A stretch of 64,000 nt of DNA, taken from Alcaligenes pakistanensis (lineage in GTDB: Bacteria; Pseudomonadota; Gammaproteobacteria; Burkholderiales; Burkholderiaceae_B). The position numbers were made by a program, and so were the translations under genes. The notes under the pieces are model-generated. The model was not told where the DNA came from. It saw only the letters and a list, made by a program, of their open reading frames with translations, and did no database searches. The stretch lies in NCBI RefSeq assembly GCF_014652815.1, contig NZ_BMZN01000002.1, positions 166,545 through 230,544 on the forward strand, written 5' to 3'. This document shows, piece after piece, positions 8,928 through 18,627 of the stretch (position 1 is its first letter; each line of letters starts with the position of its first letter).

Positions 8928-9497
8928 ATGAACGACAGGGGACAGGCCAGCGCCTGGTTACAGGCATGGGCCCACTTGATTCCCAATCCAGGCACCGTCC
9001 TGGATGTGGCCTGTGGTCGTGGGCGCAATGCCCGCTGGTTGGCCGAGCGCGGTAATACCGTGATCGGTGTAGACCGGGACCCGGAAGCGGTGGCGGCCAG
9101 TGCGGCTTACGGCGAGATTATTCAGGCAGATATTGAGAACGGCCCCTGGCCCTTTGCCGGACGCAAGTTCAATGCGCTGGTAGTGACCAAGTATCTGTGG
9201 CGTCCTTTGATGCCCACCTTACTGGAGAGTCTGGAGCCGGGCGGGGTACTGGTTTACGAAACCTTTGGGGTGGGTAACGAGCAGTACAACACGCCACGTA
9301 ATCCGGACTTTTTGTTGCAGCCGGGTGAGCTGCTGCGCTGGTGTGCGGATCTGGATGTCGTGGCCTACGAGCATGGTTTCCGGGCCGACCCGGACCATAT
9401 CGTTCAGCGTGTTGTGGCGGTGCGCCCGCGTGAGGGTGGTTCTTTCAGCGATTACCGCCTGAATCCGCAGAACGGTGGTGGCAGTATCTGCGAATAA
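8928..9497 (+). CDS. Class I SAM-dependent methyltransferase (TehB-like)
   Basis: A 189-residue methyltransferase. Motif I is VLDVACGRGRNARWLAERG, followed by the acidic ribose-binding strand VIGVDRDPEAV and the later VTKYLWRPLMP and EPGGVLVYETF segments. It is the minimal Methyltransf_11/25 fold without extra substrate domains, so the substrate cannot be told; small-molecule targets are common in this group. GGGGTAGGG precedes the ATG. It is divergent from the preceding small membrane-protein gene. Confidence 0.85.
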   Translation: MNDRGQASAWLQAWAHLIPNPGTVLDVACGRGRNARWLAERGNTVIGVDRDPEAVAASAAYGEIIQADIENGPWPFAGRKFNALVVTKYLWRPLMPTLLESLEPGGVLVYETFGVGNEQYNTPRNPDFLLQPGELLRWCADLDVVAYEHGFRADPDHIVQRVVAVRPREGGSFSDYRLNPQNGGGSICE

Positions 9498-9514
9498 AGC
9501 AGGCTGTTTTTCGC

Positions 9515-9543
9515 CTTGAGCCAAGTACCGTGCTTGGCTCAAG
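9515..9543. repeat. Inverted repeat between convergent genes
   Basis: CTTGAGCCAAG (9515-9525) and CTTGGCTCAAG (9533-9543) form an 11-bp perfect stem with a 7-nt loop. It sits between two convergent genes. No clear T-run follows on either strand, so it is only a possible terminator. Confidence 0.5.
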
Positions 9544-9593
9544 ACTCCATATTCGGTGCTTGTTGAGCGGGATTTTGTTTATCGAATCCCGAC

Positions 9594-10418
9594 TTAAAAC
9601 AGATAAGTGCGCGCCAGCATGGACAGGGCGACCACCGCAGTCAGAATGCTGAAACCCTGCTGCAAGCGCGTTGAAGGAATATGAGGGGCGAGTTGCCGGC
9701 CTATCACCATGCCACCCATTGCCGCGGCTACAAATACCCAGCCGCTCACTGGAATCACGGCACCATGAGCCAGACTCATAGCCGATGCGCTCAAGGAAAT
9801 CAGGGCGATCAGCATTAGGGAAGTTGCCACGATGCTGTGCATGGACAGGTCGCTGAAACGCTTCAAGGCTGGCACGATCAGAAAACCACCGCCTACTCCC
9901 AACATTCCAGAAAATAAACCTGCTACAGCGCCGATAGCGGCCAGCGTGACGGTGCCCACTGGTGTCCAGCGCAGGCGTCCCGTTTCGGGATTCAGGCAGC
10001 AAGGGGTGTGTGAATGTGGAACTGCCGCAGGACGACGCAGCATCTTGGTCGCAATCCACAGCATGATGGCGACAAACAAAGTCACCAGAACTTTCTCGGG
10101 TAAAGCATGGCTGATGCGCACACCCAATGACGTCACCAAGGCACCCGTCACTGCCATGAACATGGCGGCGCGATAACGCACGATATGTTTGTACAAACCA
10201 TCCAAGGCGCCGAGTAAAGCAGCGGCTCCCACGGCTAACAAAGCTACGGGTGTGGCGGCTGTCATGCTGTAGCCCATGCCTAATACCAAGGCAGGTACGG
10301 CCAGAATACCGCCGCCCGCGCCAGTTAAACCCAGCGACAGGCCAGTCAGAACTCCCAGGATGATTGCAAGCAGCATAAGCCAGAGAGCGTGACCCCGTTT
10401 GGGATCACGCTTTTTCAA
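9594..10418 (-). CDS. TauE/SafE-family (TSUP) membrane permease
   Basis: A 274-residue integral membrane protein with about eight helices and two copies of the TSUP glycine signature (SLGLTGAGGGILAVPALVL in the N-half, SGMLGVGGGFLIVPAL in the C-half), reflecting internal duplication. The family exports sulfite, sulfoacetate or related organosulfur anions. The substrate here cannot be told from sequence, and no sulfonate pathway lies next to it. A His-rich, Cys-containing loop (HSHTPCCL) lies between the halves. It appears to be transcribed alone. Confidence 0.87.
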   Translation of the reverse strand: MKKRDPKRGHALWLMLLAIILGVLTGLSLGLTGAGGGILAVPALVLGMGYSMTAATPVALLAVGAAALLGALDGLYKHIVRYRAAMFMAVTGALVTSLGVRISHALPEKVLVTLFVAIMLWIATKMLRRPAAVPHSHTPCCLNPETGRLRWTPVGTVTLAAIGAVAGLFSGMLGVGGGFLIVPALKRFSDLSMHSIVATSLMLIALISLSASAMSLAHGAVIPVSGWVFVAAAMGGMVIGRQLAPHIPSTRLQQGFSILTAVVALSMLARTYLF

Positions 10419-10514
10419 GAAGCGTAGTAATGACTTATTGTACGCCCTTAACTTCTTTTGGAAATTAGCTTATTTATAAAAGTAATTAATGGGGCTAATC
10501 TCCAAATCTCGCTC

Positions 10515-13349
10515 TTAACCCGAGTTGCGCAGGCCAGCCGCAATACCGTTAATCGTCAGGTGAATAACGTGCTGCTTGTTGACGCCGCTGCGTGTAGGCT
10601 TGTTGGCCTTTTCGCCCTGACGGCGATGGCGGCGCAGCAGTTCAACCTGCAAGTGATTCAACGGGTCGATATAGGCAAAGCGCTCGACCAGAGCATCTTG
10701 CAGCGCCTGATCGTTGGCCAACAGCTCGTGTCCTGTGATTTCGCGGAATAGTTGGTGTGTCAGGTCGAACTCTTCGCGAATCTGGGTGAAGATGCCCTCG
10801 CGCAAGGCCTCGTCTTCCACCAGACCGGCGTACTTCAGACCGATATCCAGGTCAGTCTTGGCCAACACTTGCTCCATATTGGAGAGCAGAGTACGGAAGA
10901 AGGCCCACTCGCGCGCCATGGTCTGTAACTGCGCCAGGCGTTTGGCGCGATTCAGGCCGTCTTTGGGTAAACCTGACTCCAGATAGCGATTCAAGGCCGT
11001 GCCCATGCCGTACCAACCGGGAATAGGCAGACGGCATTGCGCCCAGGAGAAACTCCAGGGGATAGCACGCAAGTCTTCAATACTTTGCGTGGCTTTGCGC
11101 GACGATGGGCGCGAGCCGATATTCAGACCCGCAATTTCCTTGATCGGAGTGGACTGGAAGAAGTACTGATCAAAGTTCGGTGTGCCGTAGACCAGTTGGC
11201 GATAGCTTTGATGCGCTTGCTCGGACATCCAGGCCATGGCTTCACCGTAGGCGGCAAGGTGCTCGTCGTCATTGGACGAACCTTTGCGCGAGCCCAGGCT
11301 GGCTTCCAGCGTTGCGGCTACAAACAGTTCCAGATGCCAGCGACCCACGTCCGCATCTTTGTAGCGGCCTTGAATCATTTCACCTTGCTCGGTCAGACGA
11401 ATCTGGCCGTTCACGGTGCCGGGTGGTTGCGCCAGAATGGCGTCGAAGCTGGAACCACCGCCTCGGCCTACCGAGCCGCCACGGCCGTGGAACAGGCGCA
11501 GGCGCACTTTACGGCGGGAAAAGACTTGAGCGAACTCACGCTCAGCACGGTACAGCGTCCAGTTGGAGGTCAGGTAGCCACCGTCTTTATTACTGTCTGA
11601 ATAGCCCAGCATCACTTCCTGCACGCTGTCCTGGGCGTGGCGTACACGCTGGCGGATTTCAGGCATGTCCAGCCATTCCTGCATGATCTGTGGGCCACGC
11701 TCCAAGTCAGGGATCGTCTCGAACAGCGGTACGACCATCAGGCCTTGGTGCTCAGGCTCGTTGGAGTTAGGCACGATAAGCCCGGTTTCCTGTTGCAGTA
11801 CCAGCACTTCCAGCAAATCGCTGAGCGTCTCCGTGTGCGACACAATGGTTTGTTCCAGCGCACGGGCTCCAAAGCGACGACGGCACTCGGCGGCTTTGCG
11901 CAGAATAGAGAGTTCTTTCTCGGTTTCTTCCGAGTAGCGATACCAAGGTGAAACCAGAGGGCGATGGTGACGCAGCTCCGACCGCAGCAAGGTGATGCGG
12001 TCTTCTTCGGACAGCTGGCGGTAGCTGACTGGCTCGTCCTTGTACTGCGTTCCTGCTACGCGGAACAGTTCGTCCAGAACACGCTCGTGCACATCGGAGC
12101 TTTGGCGCAGGTCCAGCGTAGCCAGATGAAAGCCAAACACTTCTACGGCTTGAATCAATTCATTCAAGCGCAGACCAGCGATCGCACCGCCTTTGTTCTC
12201 AGCCAAAGAGTCGGCAATAACTTGTAGATCGGCCTGGAACTCCTGGGGATTGGCATAGGGCGGGGCGGCGTAAGTGGGGCGATCCGCCAGATCTCGACCC
12301 AGCAAGGTTTGTGCCGTGGCCGCCATGCGAGCGTACAGGTGAATAAAACTGCGGCGATAAGGCTCGTCCACACGGTGAGGAGACGGGTCCTGGCTACTGG
12401 CTGACAAGGCAGCCAAGTCTTTGCTGACGCGGTTCAGTGCGTCTGATACCGAGATTTCTGTACCCAGCAGGCGAATTTGTTCCAGATAGTGTTGCAGCGC
12501 GCGCGTGGACTGGCGCAGCACGGCTTGCTCTACGGTTTCAGGGCCCACATTAGGGTTGCCGTCGCGGTCACCACCAATCCAGCTGCCCATGCGCAAAAAG
12601 GCGGGTAGGGCGCGGGTTTTCTGATCCAGCAGGCTTTTCTTGCCCGGCTCCAGCAAGCGGTCCAGATCGTGATACAGCTGCGGAATGGTGGGCAGGAACG
12701 TGGAGCCGTAATAGGCCAGTGCGTTGTCGATCTCGTCCATGACGGTCAGCTTGTGATCGCGCAGCATGCGGGTTTGCCACAGCAGGGACACCAGGCCAGT
12801 CAGCTTTTCCTGGGTGCGGGCCGATTGGGTGGCCGTGGCTTTATGGTCCAGACCGTTCAGCTCGTCGGCAATGGCCATATGCACGGCCAAGGTACTTTGG
12901 CGTTGGACCTCGGTGGGGTGGGCCGTTAGAACCGGCATCACACAAGCCTCTTGCAGATAGCGGCGAATCTTTTTGGCGCTCAGGCCCTGATCCATCAAGG
13001 TCTGAATCGCGTGTTGCAAACTGCCCAGCAATTGCTCGGGGTCTTGCTCCATGCGGCGGCGGTTCTGGTCCCGATCCTCAGCAATATTGGACAGGTGCAG
13101 AAAGTAAGCAAAGGCACGGGCCACAGAACGGGCCTGTGCATCGTTCAGCTTTGGAATGTCCTTTTCCAGAATCCGTGCTTGCTGCGGATCGTGCTCACGT
13201 CTGAAACTGACAGCGGCCCGGCGCAGGGCTTCAATCAGCGTGAAGGTCGCCTTTCCTTCGCTGTCACGGATCACTTCTCCCAGGGCTTTGCCCAGAAAGC
13301 GGATGTCCTGTCTGAGCAGGTTGGAAAGGTCAGGCACGGCCTGCGGCAT
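10515..13349 (-). CDS. ppc: Phosphoenolpyruvate carboxylase
   Basis: Fixes bicarbonate onto PEP to give oxaloacetate, refilling the TCA cycle. Diagnostic segments are LTAHPTEVQRQ (catalytic His), GSWIGGDRDGNPNV, GYSDSNKDGGYLTSNW and the glycine loop FHGRGGSVGRGGG. The protein ends IAAGLRNSG, a variant of the usual conserved C-terminal tail. I start it at 13349 (MPQAVPDLSNLLRQD), giving 944 residues, because the 23 residues upstream in frame match nothing expected. GGAG precedes this ATG. It is divergent from ilvD. Confidence 0.97.
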   Translation of the reverse strand: MPQAVPDLSNLLRQDIRFLGKALGEVIRDSEGKATFTLIEALRRAAVSFRREHDPQQARILEKDIPKLNDAQARSVARAFAYFLHLSNIAEDRDQNRRRMEQDPEQLLGSLQHAIQTLMDQGLSAKKIRRYLQEACVMPVLTAHPTEVQRQSTLAVHMAIADELNGLDHKATATQSARTQEKLTGLVSLLWQTRMLRDHKLTVMDEIDNALAYYGSTFLPTIPQLYHDLDRLLEPGKKSLLDQKTRALPAFLRMGSWIGGDRDGNPNVGPETVEQAVLRQSTRALQHYLEQIRLLGTEISVSDALNRVSKDLAALSASSQDPSPHRVDEPYRRSFIHLYARMAATAQTLLGRDLADRPTYAAPPYANPQEFQADLQVIADSLAENKGGAIAGLRLNELIQAVEVFGFHLATLDLRQSSDVHERVLDELFRVAGTQYKDEPVSYRQLSEEDRITLLRSELRHHRPLVSPWYRYSEETEKELSILRKAAECRRRFGARALEQTIVSHTETLSDLLEVLVLQQETGLIVPNSNEPEHQGLMVVPLFETIPDLERGPQIMQEWLDMPEIRQRVRHAQDSVQEVMLGYSDSNKDGGYLTSNWTLYRAEREFAQVFSRRKVRLRLFHGRGGSVGRGGGSSFDAILAQPPGTVNGQIRLTEQGEMIQGRYKDADVGRWHLELFVAATLEASLGSRKGSSNDDEHLAAYGEAMAWMSEQAHQSYRQLVYGTPNFDQYFFQSTPIKEIAGLNIGSRPSSRKATQSIEDLRAIPWSFSWAQCRLPIPGWYGMGTALNRYLESGLPKDGLNRAKRLAQLQTMAREWAFFRTLLSNMEQVLAKTDLDIGLKYAGLVEDEALREGIFTQIREEFDLTHQLFREITGHELLANDQALQDALVERFAYIDPLNHLQVELLRRHRRQGEKANKPTRSGVNKQHVIHLTINGIAAGLRNSG

Positions 13350-13512
13350 AATATATCTCCTGTGAAATAAGGGGTTTTGCTGCAAAGGATTCTGGGTGCC
13401 AGATCGGTAGCCGCCCAACTGTAAGACGCCTGCCCGACCATGAAGCGCACAAAGCGCCTTGGGACGTTTATGATAGGTATCTTTACATAATTTTCCTGTT
13501 CAGAGAGTAGTC

Positions 13513-15372
13513 ATGCCCCAATATCGCTCCCGTACCTCGACCCACGGTCGTAATATGGCCGGCGCGCGTGCCCTGTGGCGCGCCACCGGTATGAAAGACG
13601 AGGATTTCTCCAAACCGATCATTGCGGTGGTGAACTCCTTTACGCAATTCGTACCCGGTCACGTACACCTGAAAGACATGGGCCAACTGGTTGCCCGTCA
13701 AATTGAAGCGGTCGGCGGTGTAGCGAAAGAGTTCAACACCATTGCAGTGGACGACGGTATTGCGATGGGCCACGGCGGCATGCTGTATTCCCTGCCTTCG
13801 CGCGAACTGATTGCCGACTCGGTGGAATACATGGTCAACGCGCACTGTGCGGATGCCATGGTGTGTATCTCCAACTGCGACAAAATCACCCCCGGTATGT
13901 TGATGGCTGCCATGCGCCTGAACATTCCTGTTGTTTTTGTGTCGGGCGGCCCGATGGAAGCAGGCAAGGTCTATTCGCCTGATGGCAAGACGGTGCTGCA
14001 AAAGCTGGATCTGGTGGACGCCATGATTCAAGCGGCTGACCCAAATGTGACGGACGAACAGGCTGAAGCGGTTGAGCGTAGCGCTTGCCCTACCTGTGGT
14101 TCCTGTTCGGGCATGTTTACCGCCAACTCCATGAACTGTTTGGCTGAAGCTCTGGGCTTGGCCTTGCCAGGTAACGGCACCATTGTTGCCACGCATGCTC
14201 GTCGTCAAGGCTTGTTCGAGCGAGCTGGCAGCCTGATTGTTGATCTGGCCAAGCGCTACTACGAGCAAGACGACGAATCCGTTCTGCCACGTAACATCGC
14301 TACCTATCAGGCCTTTGAGAACGCCATGACCCTGGATGTGGCCATGGGCGGCTCCACCAATACCGTGCTGCACCTGCTGGCTGCAGCCCAAGAAGCCGGT
14401 GTGGAATTTACGATGGCCGACATCGACCGCATTTCGCGCGGTGTACCTTGTCTGTGTAAAGTAGCCCCCGCCACACCTGAATATCACATGGAAGACGTTC
14501 ACCGCGCCGGCGGCATTATGGCGATTCTGGCTGAATTGGGTCGCGCCAACCTGCTGAACTTGGATGTAGGCAACGTACACAGCGGCACCTTGCGTGAAGC
14601 CATCAAGCGTTGGGACATCAAGGGCGAAAACGTCAAGGCAATTAGCGACTTCTACCGTGCTGCCCCTGGTGGTATTCCTACGCAAGTGGCTTTCAGCCAG
14701 GATCGTTACTACCAAGATCTGGACACCGATCGGGCCACGGGTTGCATTCGCGACAAGGCGAATGCCTATTCGCAAGATGGCGGTTTGGCGGTGTTGTACG
14801 GCAACTTGGCGATTAACGGTTGTATCGTTAAAACCGCTGGCGTGGATGAAAGCATTCTGACCTTCACCGGCATCGCGCGTGTCTACGAAAGCCAGGACGA
14901 TTCCGTCGCTGCCATTTTGGACGGCGTGGTCAAGGCAGGCGATGTGGTCATCATTCGCTACGAAGGGCCTAAAGGTGGTCCTGGAATGCAAGAAATGTTG
15001 TACCCCACGTCTTATCTGAAATCTATGGGTCTGGGCAAAAGCTCGGCCTTGTTCACGGATGGCCGCTTCTCTGGTGGCTCGTCGGGTCTGGTAATCGGTC
15101 ACGCTTCACCTGAAGCGGCGGAAGGTGGCAACATCGCCCTGGTGCAGGACGGAGATACCATCGAGATCGATATCCCTAACCGCCGTATGCATTTGGCGAT
15201 CAGCGATGAAGAGCTGGCTGCACGTCGCGTCGAAATGGAATCGCGTGGTGCTAAGGCTTGGAAGCCTGTGAACCGTGAACGTGTTGTGTCGCAAGCACTG
15301 AAAGCCTACGCCGCCTTGGCGACATCGGCTGACCGTGGCGCGGTACGTGATGTGTCGCAACTGGATCGCTAA
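13513..15372 (+). CDS. ilvD: Dihydroxy-acid dehydratase
   Basis: Dehydrates 2,3-dihydroxy-isovalerate and -methylvalerate to the 2-keto acids of valine and isoleucine synthesis. The 619-residue product is the full length of the E. coli type. The Fe-S cluster ligands lie in [10 protein letters not shown] and [33 protein letters not shown] is the conserved C-terminal signature. The start at 13513 ([20 protein letters not shown]) matches the family and follows AGAGAG. It is a monocistron closed by a strong terminator and read away from ppc. Confidence 0.97.
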   Translation: MPQYRSRTSTHGRNMAGARALWRATGMKDEDFSKPIIAVVNSFTQFVPGHVHLKDMGQLVARQIEAVGGVAKEFNTIAVDDGIAMGHGGMLYSLPSRELIADSVEYMVNAHCADAMVCISNCDKITPGMLMAAMRLNIPVVFVSGGPMEAGKVYSPDGKTVLQKLDLVDAMIQAADPNVTDEQAEAVERSACPTCGSCSGMFTANSMNCLAEALGLALPGNGTIVATHARRQGLFERAGSLIVDLAKRYYEQDDESVLPRNIATYQAFENAMTLDVAMGGSTNTVLHLLAAAQEAGVEFTMADIDRISRGVPCLCKVAPATPEYHMEDVHRAGGIMAILAELGRANLLNLDVGNVHSGTLREAIKRWDIKGENVKAISDFYRAAPGGIPTQVAFSQDRYYQDLDTDRATGCIRDKANAYSQDGGLAVLYGNLAINGCIVKTAGVDESILTFTGIARVYESQDDSVAAILDGVVKAGDVVIIRYEGPKGGPGMQEMLYPTSYLKSMGLGKSSALFTDGRFSGGSSGLVIGHASPEAAEGGNIALVQDGDTIEIDIPNRRMHLAISDEELAARRVEMESRGAKAWKPVNRERVVSQALKAYAALATSADRGAVRDVSQLDR

Positions 15373-15395
15373 GCTGGTTTAGCTTTTAGTTGATG

Positions 15396-15428
15396 AAACC
15401 CCACCTGTTTTGGCAGGTGGGGTTTTTT
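15396..15428 (+). terminator. Rho-independent terminator of ilvD
   Basis: AAACCCCACCTG pairs with CAGGTGGGGTTT around a short TTTTGG loop and runs into T residues, 25 bp after the ilvD stop. Confidence 0.9.
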
Positions 15429-15465
15429 TATGGGTTTCGTGCGATGTATGAGGCATCGGTCTTCG

Positions 15466-15710
15466 TAGAGACGCCGCCCAAGCCCGTTGCCCTGGCTCCA
15501 GGCGGACTGCTTGCCGGTGCTGCGCACCGGTGCCTTTGTCGAAGTCTCCCTTCGGGCGCACTCTGAACTCGCGCGATAGCTCGTCCCCCGGACGAGCTAT
15601 AAGCGTCGCGCTCAAACAGCAGAGTGCTTGTACCCCGAAGAGAGACTCCGCCTGCGGCAAGCTGTCTGACTCGCCTAGAGCCAGGGCAACGGGCTTGGGC
15701 GGCTCTAGAG
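15466..15710. repeat. 245-bp nested palindrome in the ilvD-nadE gap
   Basis: Most of the ilvD-nadE gap is one imperfect palindrome. The outer arms are 25 bp and perfect (15474-15498 and 15678-15702; they share CCGCCCAAGCCCGTTGCCC and its complement). Further in, AGTCTCCCTTCGGG pairs imperfectly with CCCCGAAGAGAGACT, GCACTCTG (15558-15565) with CAGAGTGC (15620-15627), and at the centre ATAGCTCGTCC (15576-15586) with GGACGAGCTAT (15590-15600) around CCC. The left half has its own hairpin, CCGGTGC/GCACCGG. No protein is supported. It could be a palindromic repeat element or a structured RNA. Confidence 0.85.
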
Positions 15711-15865
15711 GAACAGCAGCCTATACCTTGTTCTTGTGTTGGGCTTTCAGGCTTTGGCCATCTTGATTACGTATTAAATAACTGGAGGCGTAGATACCGT
15801 CTGGCACAGTTTCTCCAGTCCTTTACAATCGAACTATTGTTCACTTTGTTTAGAGAGCCTGCGCC

Positions 15866-16693
15866 ATGACTGATGATCAACGCGCTATACAAGCCAGTAT
15901 TCGTGCGGAATTGGGGATGATGGATCATTTCGATGTTCAGCAAGAAATTGAGCGTCGTGTCCGCTTTCTAAGTGACTATTTGCTGCGTACCGGCTGCCGT
16001 AGTCTGGTCTTGGGGATCAGCGGTGGTGTGGATTCTTTGGCCGCGGGGTGTTTGTCCCAGCGAGCGGTAGAGCAGGCGCGGGAGCAAGGTCATCCAGCGC
16101 AATTCATTGCCGTGCGTTTGCCTTACGGTGAACAAGCCGACGAGAAGGATGCCCAAGGCGGCCTGAAGGTCATTAATCCCGATCAGACCTTAGTCGTGAA
16201 CGTGAAACCTGCATCGGATGCAATGCTGGAGCAGTTGCTGGCCTCTGGCCTGACATTTCGCGATGCCGCACAGCAGGATTTTCTGATGGGCAATATCAAG
16301 GCACGTCAACGCATGGTGGCTCAGTATGCGATTGCAGGGGCGAATGGTGGTTTAGTGGTCGGTACAGACCACGCTGCCGAAGCATTGATGGGTTTCTTCA
16401 CTAAATTTGGGGATGGTGCTGCTGATATCACACCTTTGGCGGGCTTGAACAAGCGACGGGTACGCGCTTTGGCAAGCGCCATGGGTGGATCGGATGCCTT
16501 GGTCTTCAAAGTACCAACCGCTGATCTGGAAAGTCTGACGCCCTTGAAGCCTGACGAAGATTCCTTTGGTGTCAGCTACGATCAGATTGATGATTTTTTG
16601 GAAGGCAAAGTCACAGACGACAAAGCCACGCAGATCATCATCAAGACCTTCCAGGCTTCGGCTCATAAACGAGCTTTGCCGGTAGCGCCCTGA
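15866..16693 (+). CDS. nadE: Ammonia-dependent NAD+ synthetase
   Basis: Amidates nicotinic acid adenine dinucleotide to NAD+, the last step of NAD synthesis. The 275-residue protein is the short ammonia-dependent type without a glutaminase domain. It has the PP-loop LGISGGVDSLAAG, the downstream TDHAAEALMGFFTKFGDG (substrate and metal binding) and DITPLAGLNKRRVRALA. The C-terminal DFLEGK and ASAHKRALP also match. The start ATG at 15866 agrees with family length. An IclR-type regulator follows 2 bp later on the same strand. Confidence 0.95.
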   Translation: MTDDQRAIQASIRAELGMMDHFDVQQEIERRVRFLSDYLLRTGCRSLVLGISGGVDSLAAGCLSQRAVEQAREQGHPAQFIAVRLPYGEQADEKDAQGGLKVINPDQTLVVNVKPASDAMLEQLLASGLTFRDAAQQDFLMGNIKARQRMVAQYAIAGANGGLVVGTDHAAEALMGFFTKFGDGAADITPLAGLNKRRVRALASAMGGSDALVFKVPTADLESLTPLKPDEDSFGVSYDQIDDFLEGKVTDDKATQIIIKTFQASAHKRALPVAP

Positions 16694-16695
16694 CC

Positions 16696-17451
16696 ATGAG
16701 CACCAAACCTGCCGAGAGCAATGTCAAAACGGCTTTGCGCGTTATTGAAATCATCGAGCTGTTTGCCCGTGAGACGCGGCCTTTAGCGCTGTCTGAAATG
16801 GCGCGTTTGTTGGATGCGCCTGTGTCCAGTTGTCTGGCTTTGCTGCGCACCTTGTCTCGGCAGGGGTATATCTATGAGACGGGACGCCGGCAAGGCTATT
16901 ACCCGACGGGTCGTTTGCTGGCGATGGCGCAGCGTATTTCCCAGGCAGACCCCATTCTGGAAAAGGTTCGCCCCAGCCTGGAAGAACTGCGTAACACCAC
17001 GCAGGAAACCGTGGTGTTCGGCAAGCTGGATCTGGATAAAAAAGTGGTCTATGTGGAGGTGATTTCCTCCCCGCATCCCATTCGTTATGTGGCAGTGGCG
17101 GGAACTCAGCGCCATGTTCACGCTAACTCTATTGGTAAAGCGCTGTTGTCTCAAATGACGTTGGAAGAACGCACCCAGCTGTTGGGCGATGGACCTTTGG
17201 AAGCCTTCACGCCCAAGACGCTGGTCAGTCTGGACAGTTTGAATGCCGACCTGGAAGTCTCCGCGCAACGCGGCTGGTACGGCAATATGGGCGAATCCAT
17301 GTCGGACGTGGGTGGTATTGCCTGGCCTATACGGATTTCAGGCGGCAGCTATGCGATCTCGATTGCAGGTCCTGTTTATCGTATTGAGCAGAACCTGCAA
17401 AGTTACGCGGAGCGCTTGCGAGTAGCGTGTCGCTTTATTGAAGAGCCTTGA
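16696..17451 (+). CDS. IclR-family transcriptional regulator
   Basis: A 251-residue regulator: winged helix-turn-helix in residues about 8-75 (TALRVIEIIELFARETRPLALSE, then the recognition helix region VSSCLALLRTLSRQGYI), and a C-terminal IclR effector domain containing HVHANSIGKALLSQM and SDVGGIAWPI. IclR proteins usually control neighbouring catabolic operons and sense the pathway substrate. It is convergent with the acyl-CoA dehydrogenase/CoA-transferase cluster 9 bp downstream, which makes that cluster its likely target. It may share its transcript with nadE. Confidence 0.88.
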   Translation: MSTKPAESNVKTALRVIEIIELFARETRPLALSEMARLLDAPVSSCLALLRTLSRQGYIYETGRRQGYYPTGRLLAMAQRISQADPILEKVRPSLEELRNTTQETVVFGKLDLDKKVVYVEVISSPHPIRYVAVAGTQRHVHANSIGKALLSQMTLEERTQLLGDGPLEAFTPKTLVSLDSLNADLEVSAQRGWYGNMGESMSDVGGIAWPIRISGGSYAISIAGPVYRIEQNLQSYAERLRVACRFIEEP

Positions 17452-17460
17452 GGCGAGGTC

Positions 17461-18627
17461 TTAGTAAGACTTGGGCAGTCCCAGCACTTTCTCTGCGATA
17501 TAGCACATGATTAGCTGCGGGCTGACTGGAGCCAGTCGTGGAATAAAACTTTCACGTAGATAGCGTTCTACATGGTATTCCTTGGCATATCCCATGCCTC
17601 CCAAAGTTTGGATGGCAGTCTGACAAGACTGGAAACCCGCCTCGGCTGCCAGATATTTGGCGGCGTTCGCGTACTCTCCGCAAGGTTTGCCAGCATCATA
17701 TAAAGCCGCAGCCTTAAGAGTGACTAAATCGGCTGCCTCCAATTGCATCCAGGCTTGGGCCAGTGGGTGCTGTATTCCTTGATTCTGTCCAATCGGCCGC
17801 CCAAAAACGTGTCGTTCTTTGGCGTAGATCGTTGCCTTCTCTAAAGCCGCCCTACCCAAGCCAATGGCCTCGGCGGCAATCAGAATGCGTTCTGGATTCA
17901 AGCCGTGCAGCAAATAGCTGAAGCCTTTGCCTTCTTCGCCGATGCGGTCTTCAACAGGGATGCGCAGCCCGTCGATAAACAGCATATTGGAGTCCACCGC
18001 ATTCCGTCCCATCTTGTCGATGTGACGCACTTCAATCGTGTTGCGATCCAGGTCTGTATAGAAAAGCGATAGTCCATCGGTTGGTTTTTTGACGTCGGAC
18101 AGTGGGCTTGTGCGAGCCAGCAGCAGAATCTTGTTGGCGACTTGCGCCGTGGAAATCCAGATTTTTCGGCCATGTACCTGATAGTGGTCGCCGTGCAAAA
18201 CGGCACGGGTTTCCAGCTTGCTGGTATCCAATCCAGAGTTCGGTTCGGTGACGCCAAAGCAGGCTTTGTCTTTACCTTGAATCAGGGGCGGCAGAAAACG
18301 GGCACGCTGCTCATCGTTGCCAAACACCACCACCGGATTTAGGCCAAAGATATTCATGTGCACGGCAGAGGCACCGGAGAATCCGGCACCGGTACGGGAG
18401 ATGGTGTGCATCATCAATGCCGCTTCCATCATGCCCAGGCCCGCACCGCCGTACTGCTCGGGCATGGCGATACCTAACCAGCCGCCGTCTGCCAGCGCTT
18501 TATGAAAGTCATGGGGGTAGATGCCATCCTGATCGCGGGCCAGCCAGTATTCGTCATCAAACTGCTGGCAAACCGATTCAATGGCCTGCACCAAGGCGCG
18601 TTGATCTTCGCTTAATTCGATATTCAT
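17461..18627 (-). CDS. Acyl-CoA dehydrogenase
   Basis: A 388-residue FAD-dependent acyl-CoA dehydrogenase that puts an alpha-beta double bond into an acyl-CoA thioester. The N-terminal helical domain is followed by the FAD/substrate beta-domain signature ACFGVTEPNSGLDTSKLETR and GRKIWISTAQ. The C-terminal domain has IQTLGGMGYAKEYHVERYLR. Its start overlaps the stop of the upstream CoA-transferase by 4 bp (ATGA), so the two probably work on the same acid: activation by CoA transfer, then oxidation. The substrate is not readable from sequence. Confidence 0.92.
   Translation of the reverse strand: MNIELSEDQRALVQAIESVCQQFDDEYWLARDQDGIYPHDFHKALADGGWLGIAMPEQYGGAGLGMMEAALMMHTISRTGAGFSGASAVHMNIFGLNPVVVFGNDEQRARFLPPLIQGKDKACFGVTEPNSGLDTSKLETRAVLHGDHYQVHGRKIWISTAQVANKILLLARTSPLSDVKKPTDGLSLFYTDLDRNTIEVRHIDKMGRNAVDSNMLFIDGLRIPVEDRIGEEGKGFSYLLHGLNPERILIAAEAIGLGRAALEKATIYAKERHVFGRPIGQNQGIQHPLAQAWMQLEAADLVTLKAAALYDAGKPCGEYANAAKYLAAEAGFQSCQTAIQTLGGMGYAKEYHVERYLRESFIPRLAPVSPQLIMCYIAEKVLGLPKSY

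Noticed and set aside
13483-15102. 539-codon minus-strand open frame opposite ilvD
   Set aside because: Shadow frame of ilvD with His/Gln-rich unnatural composition.
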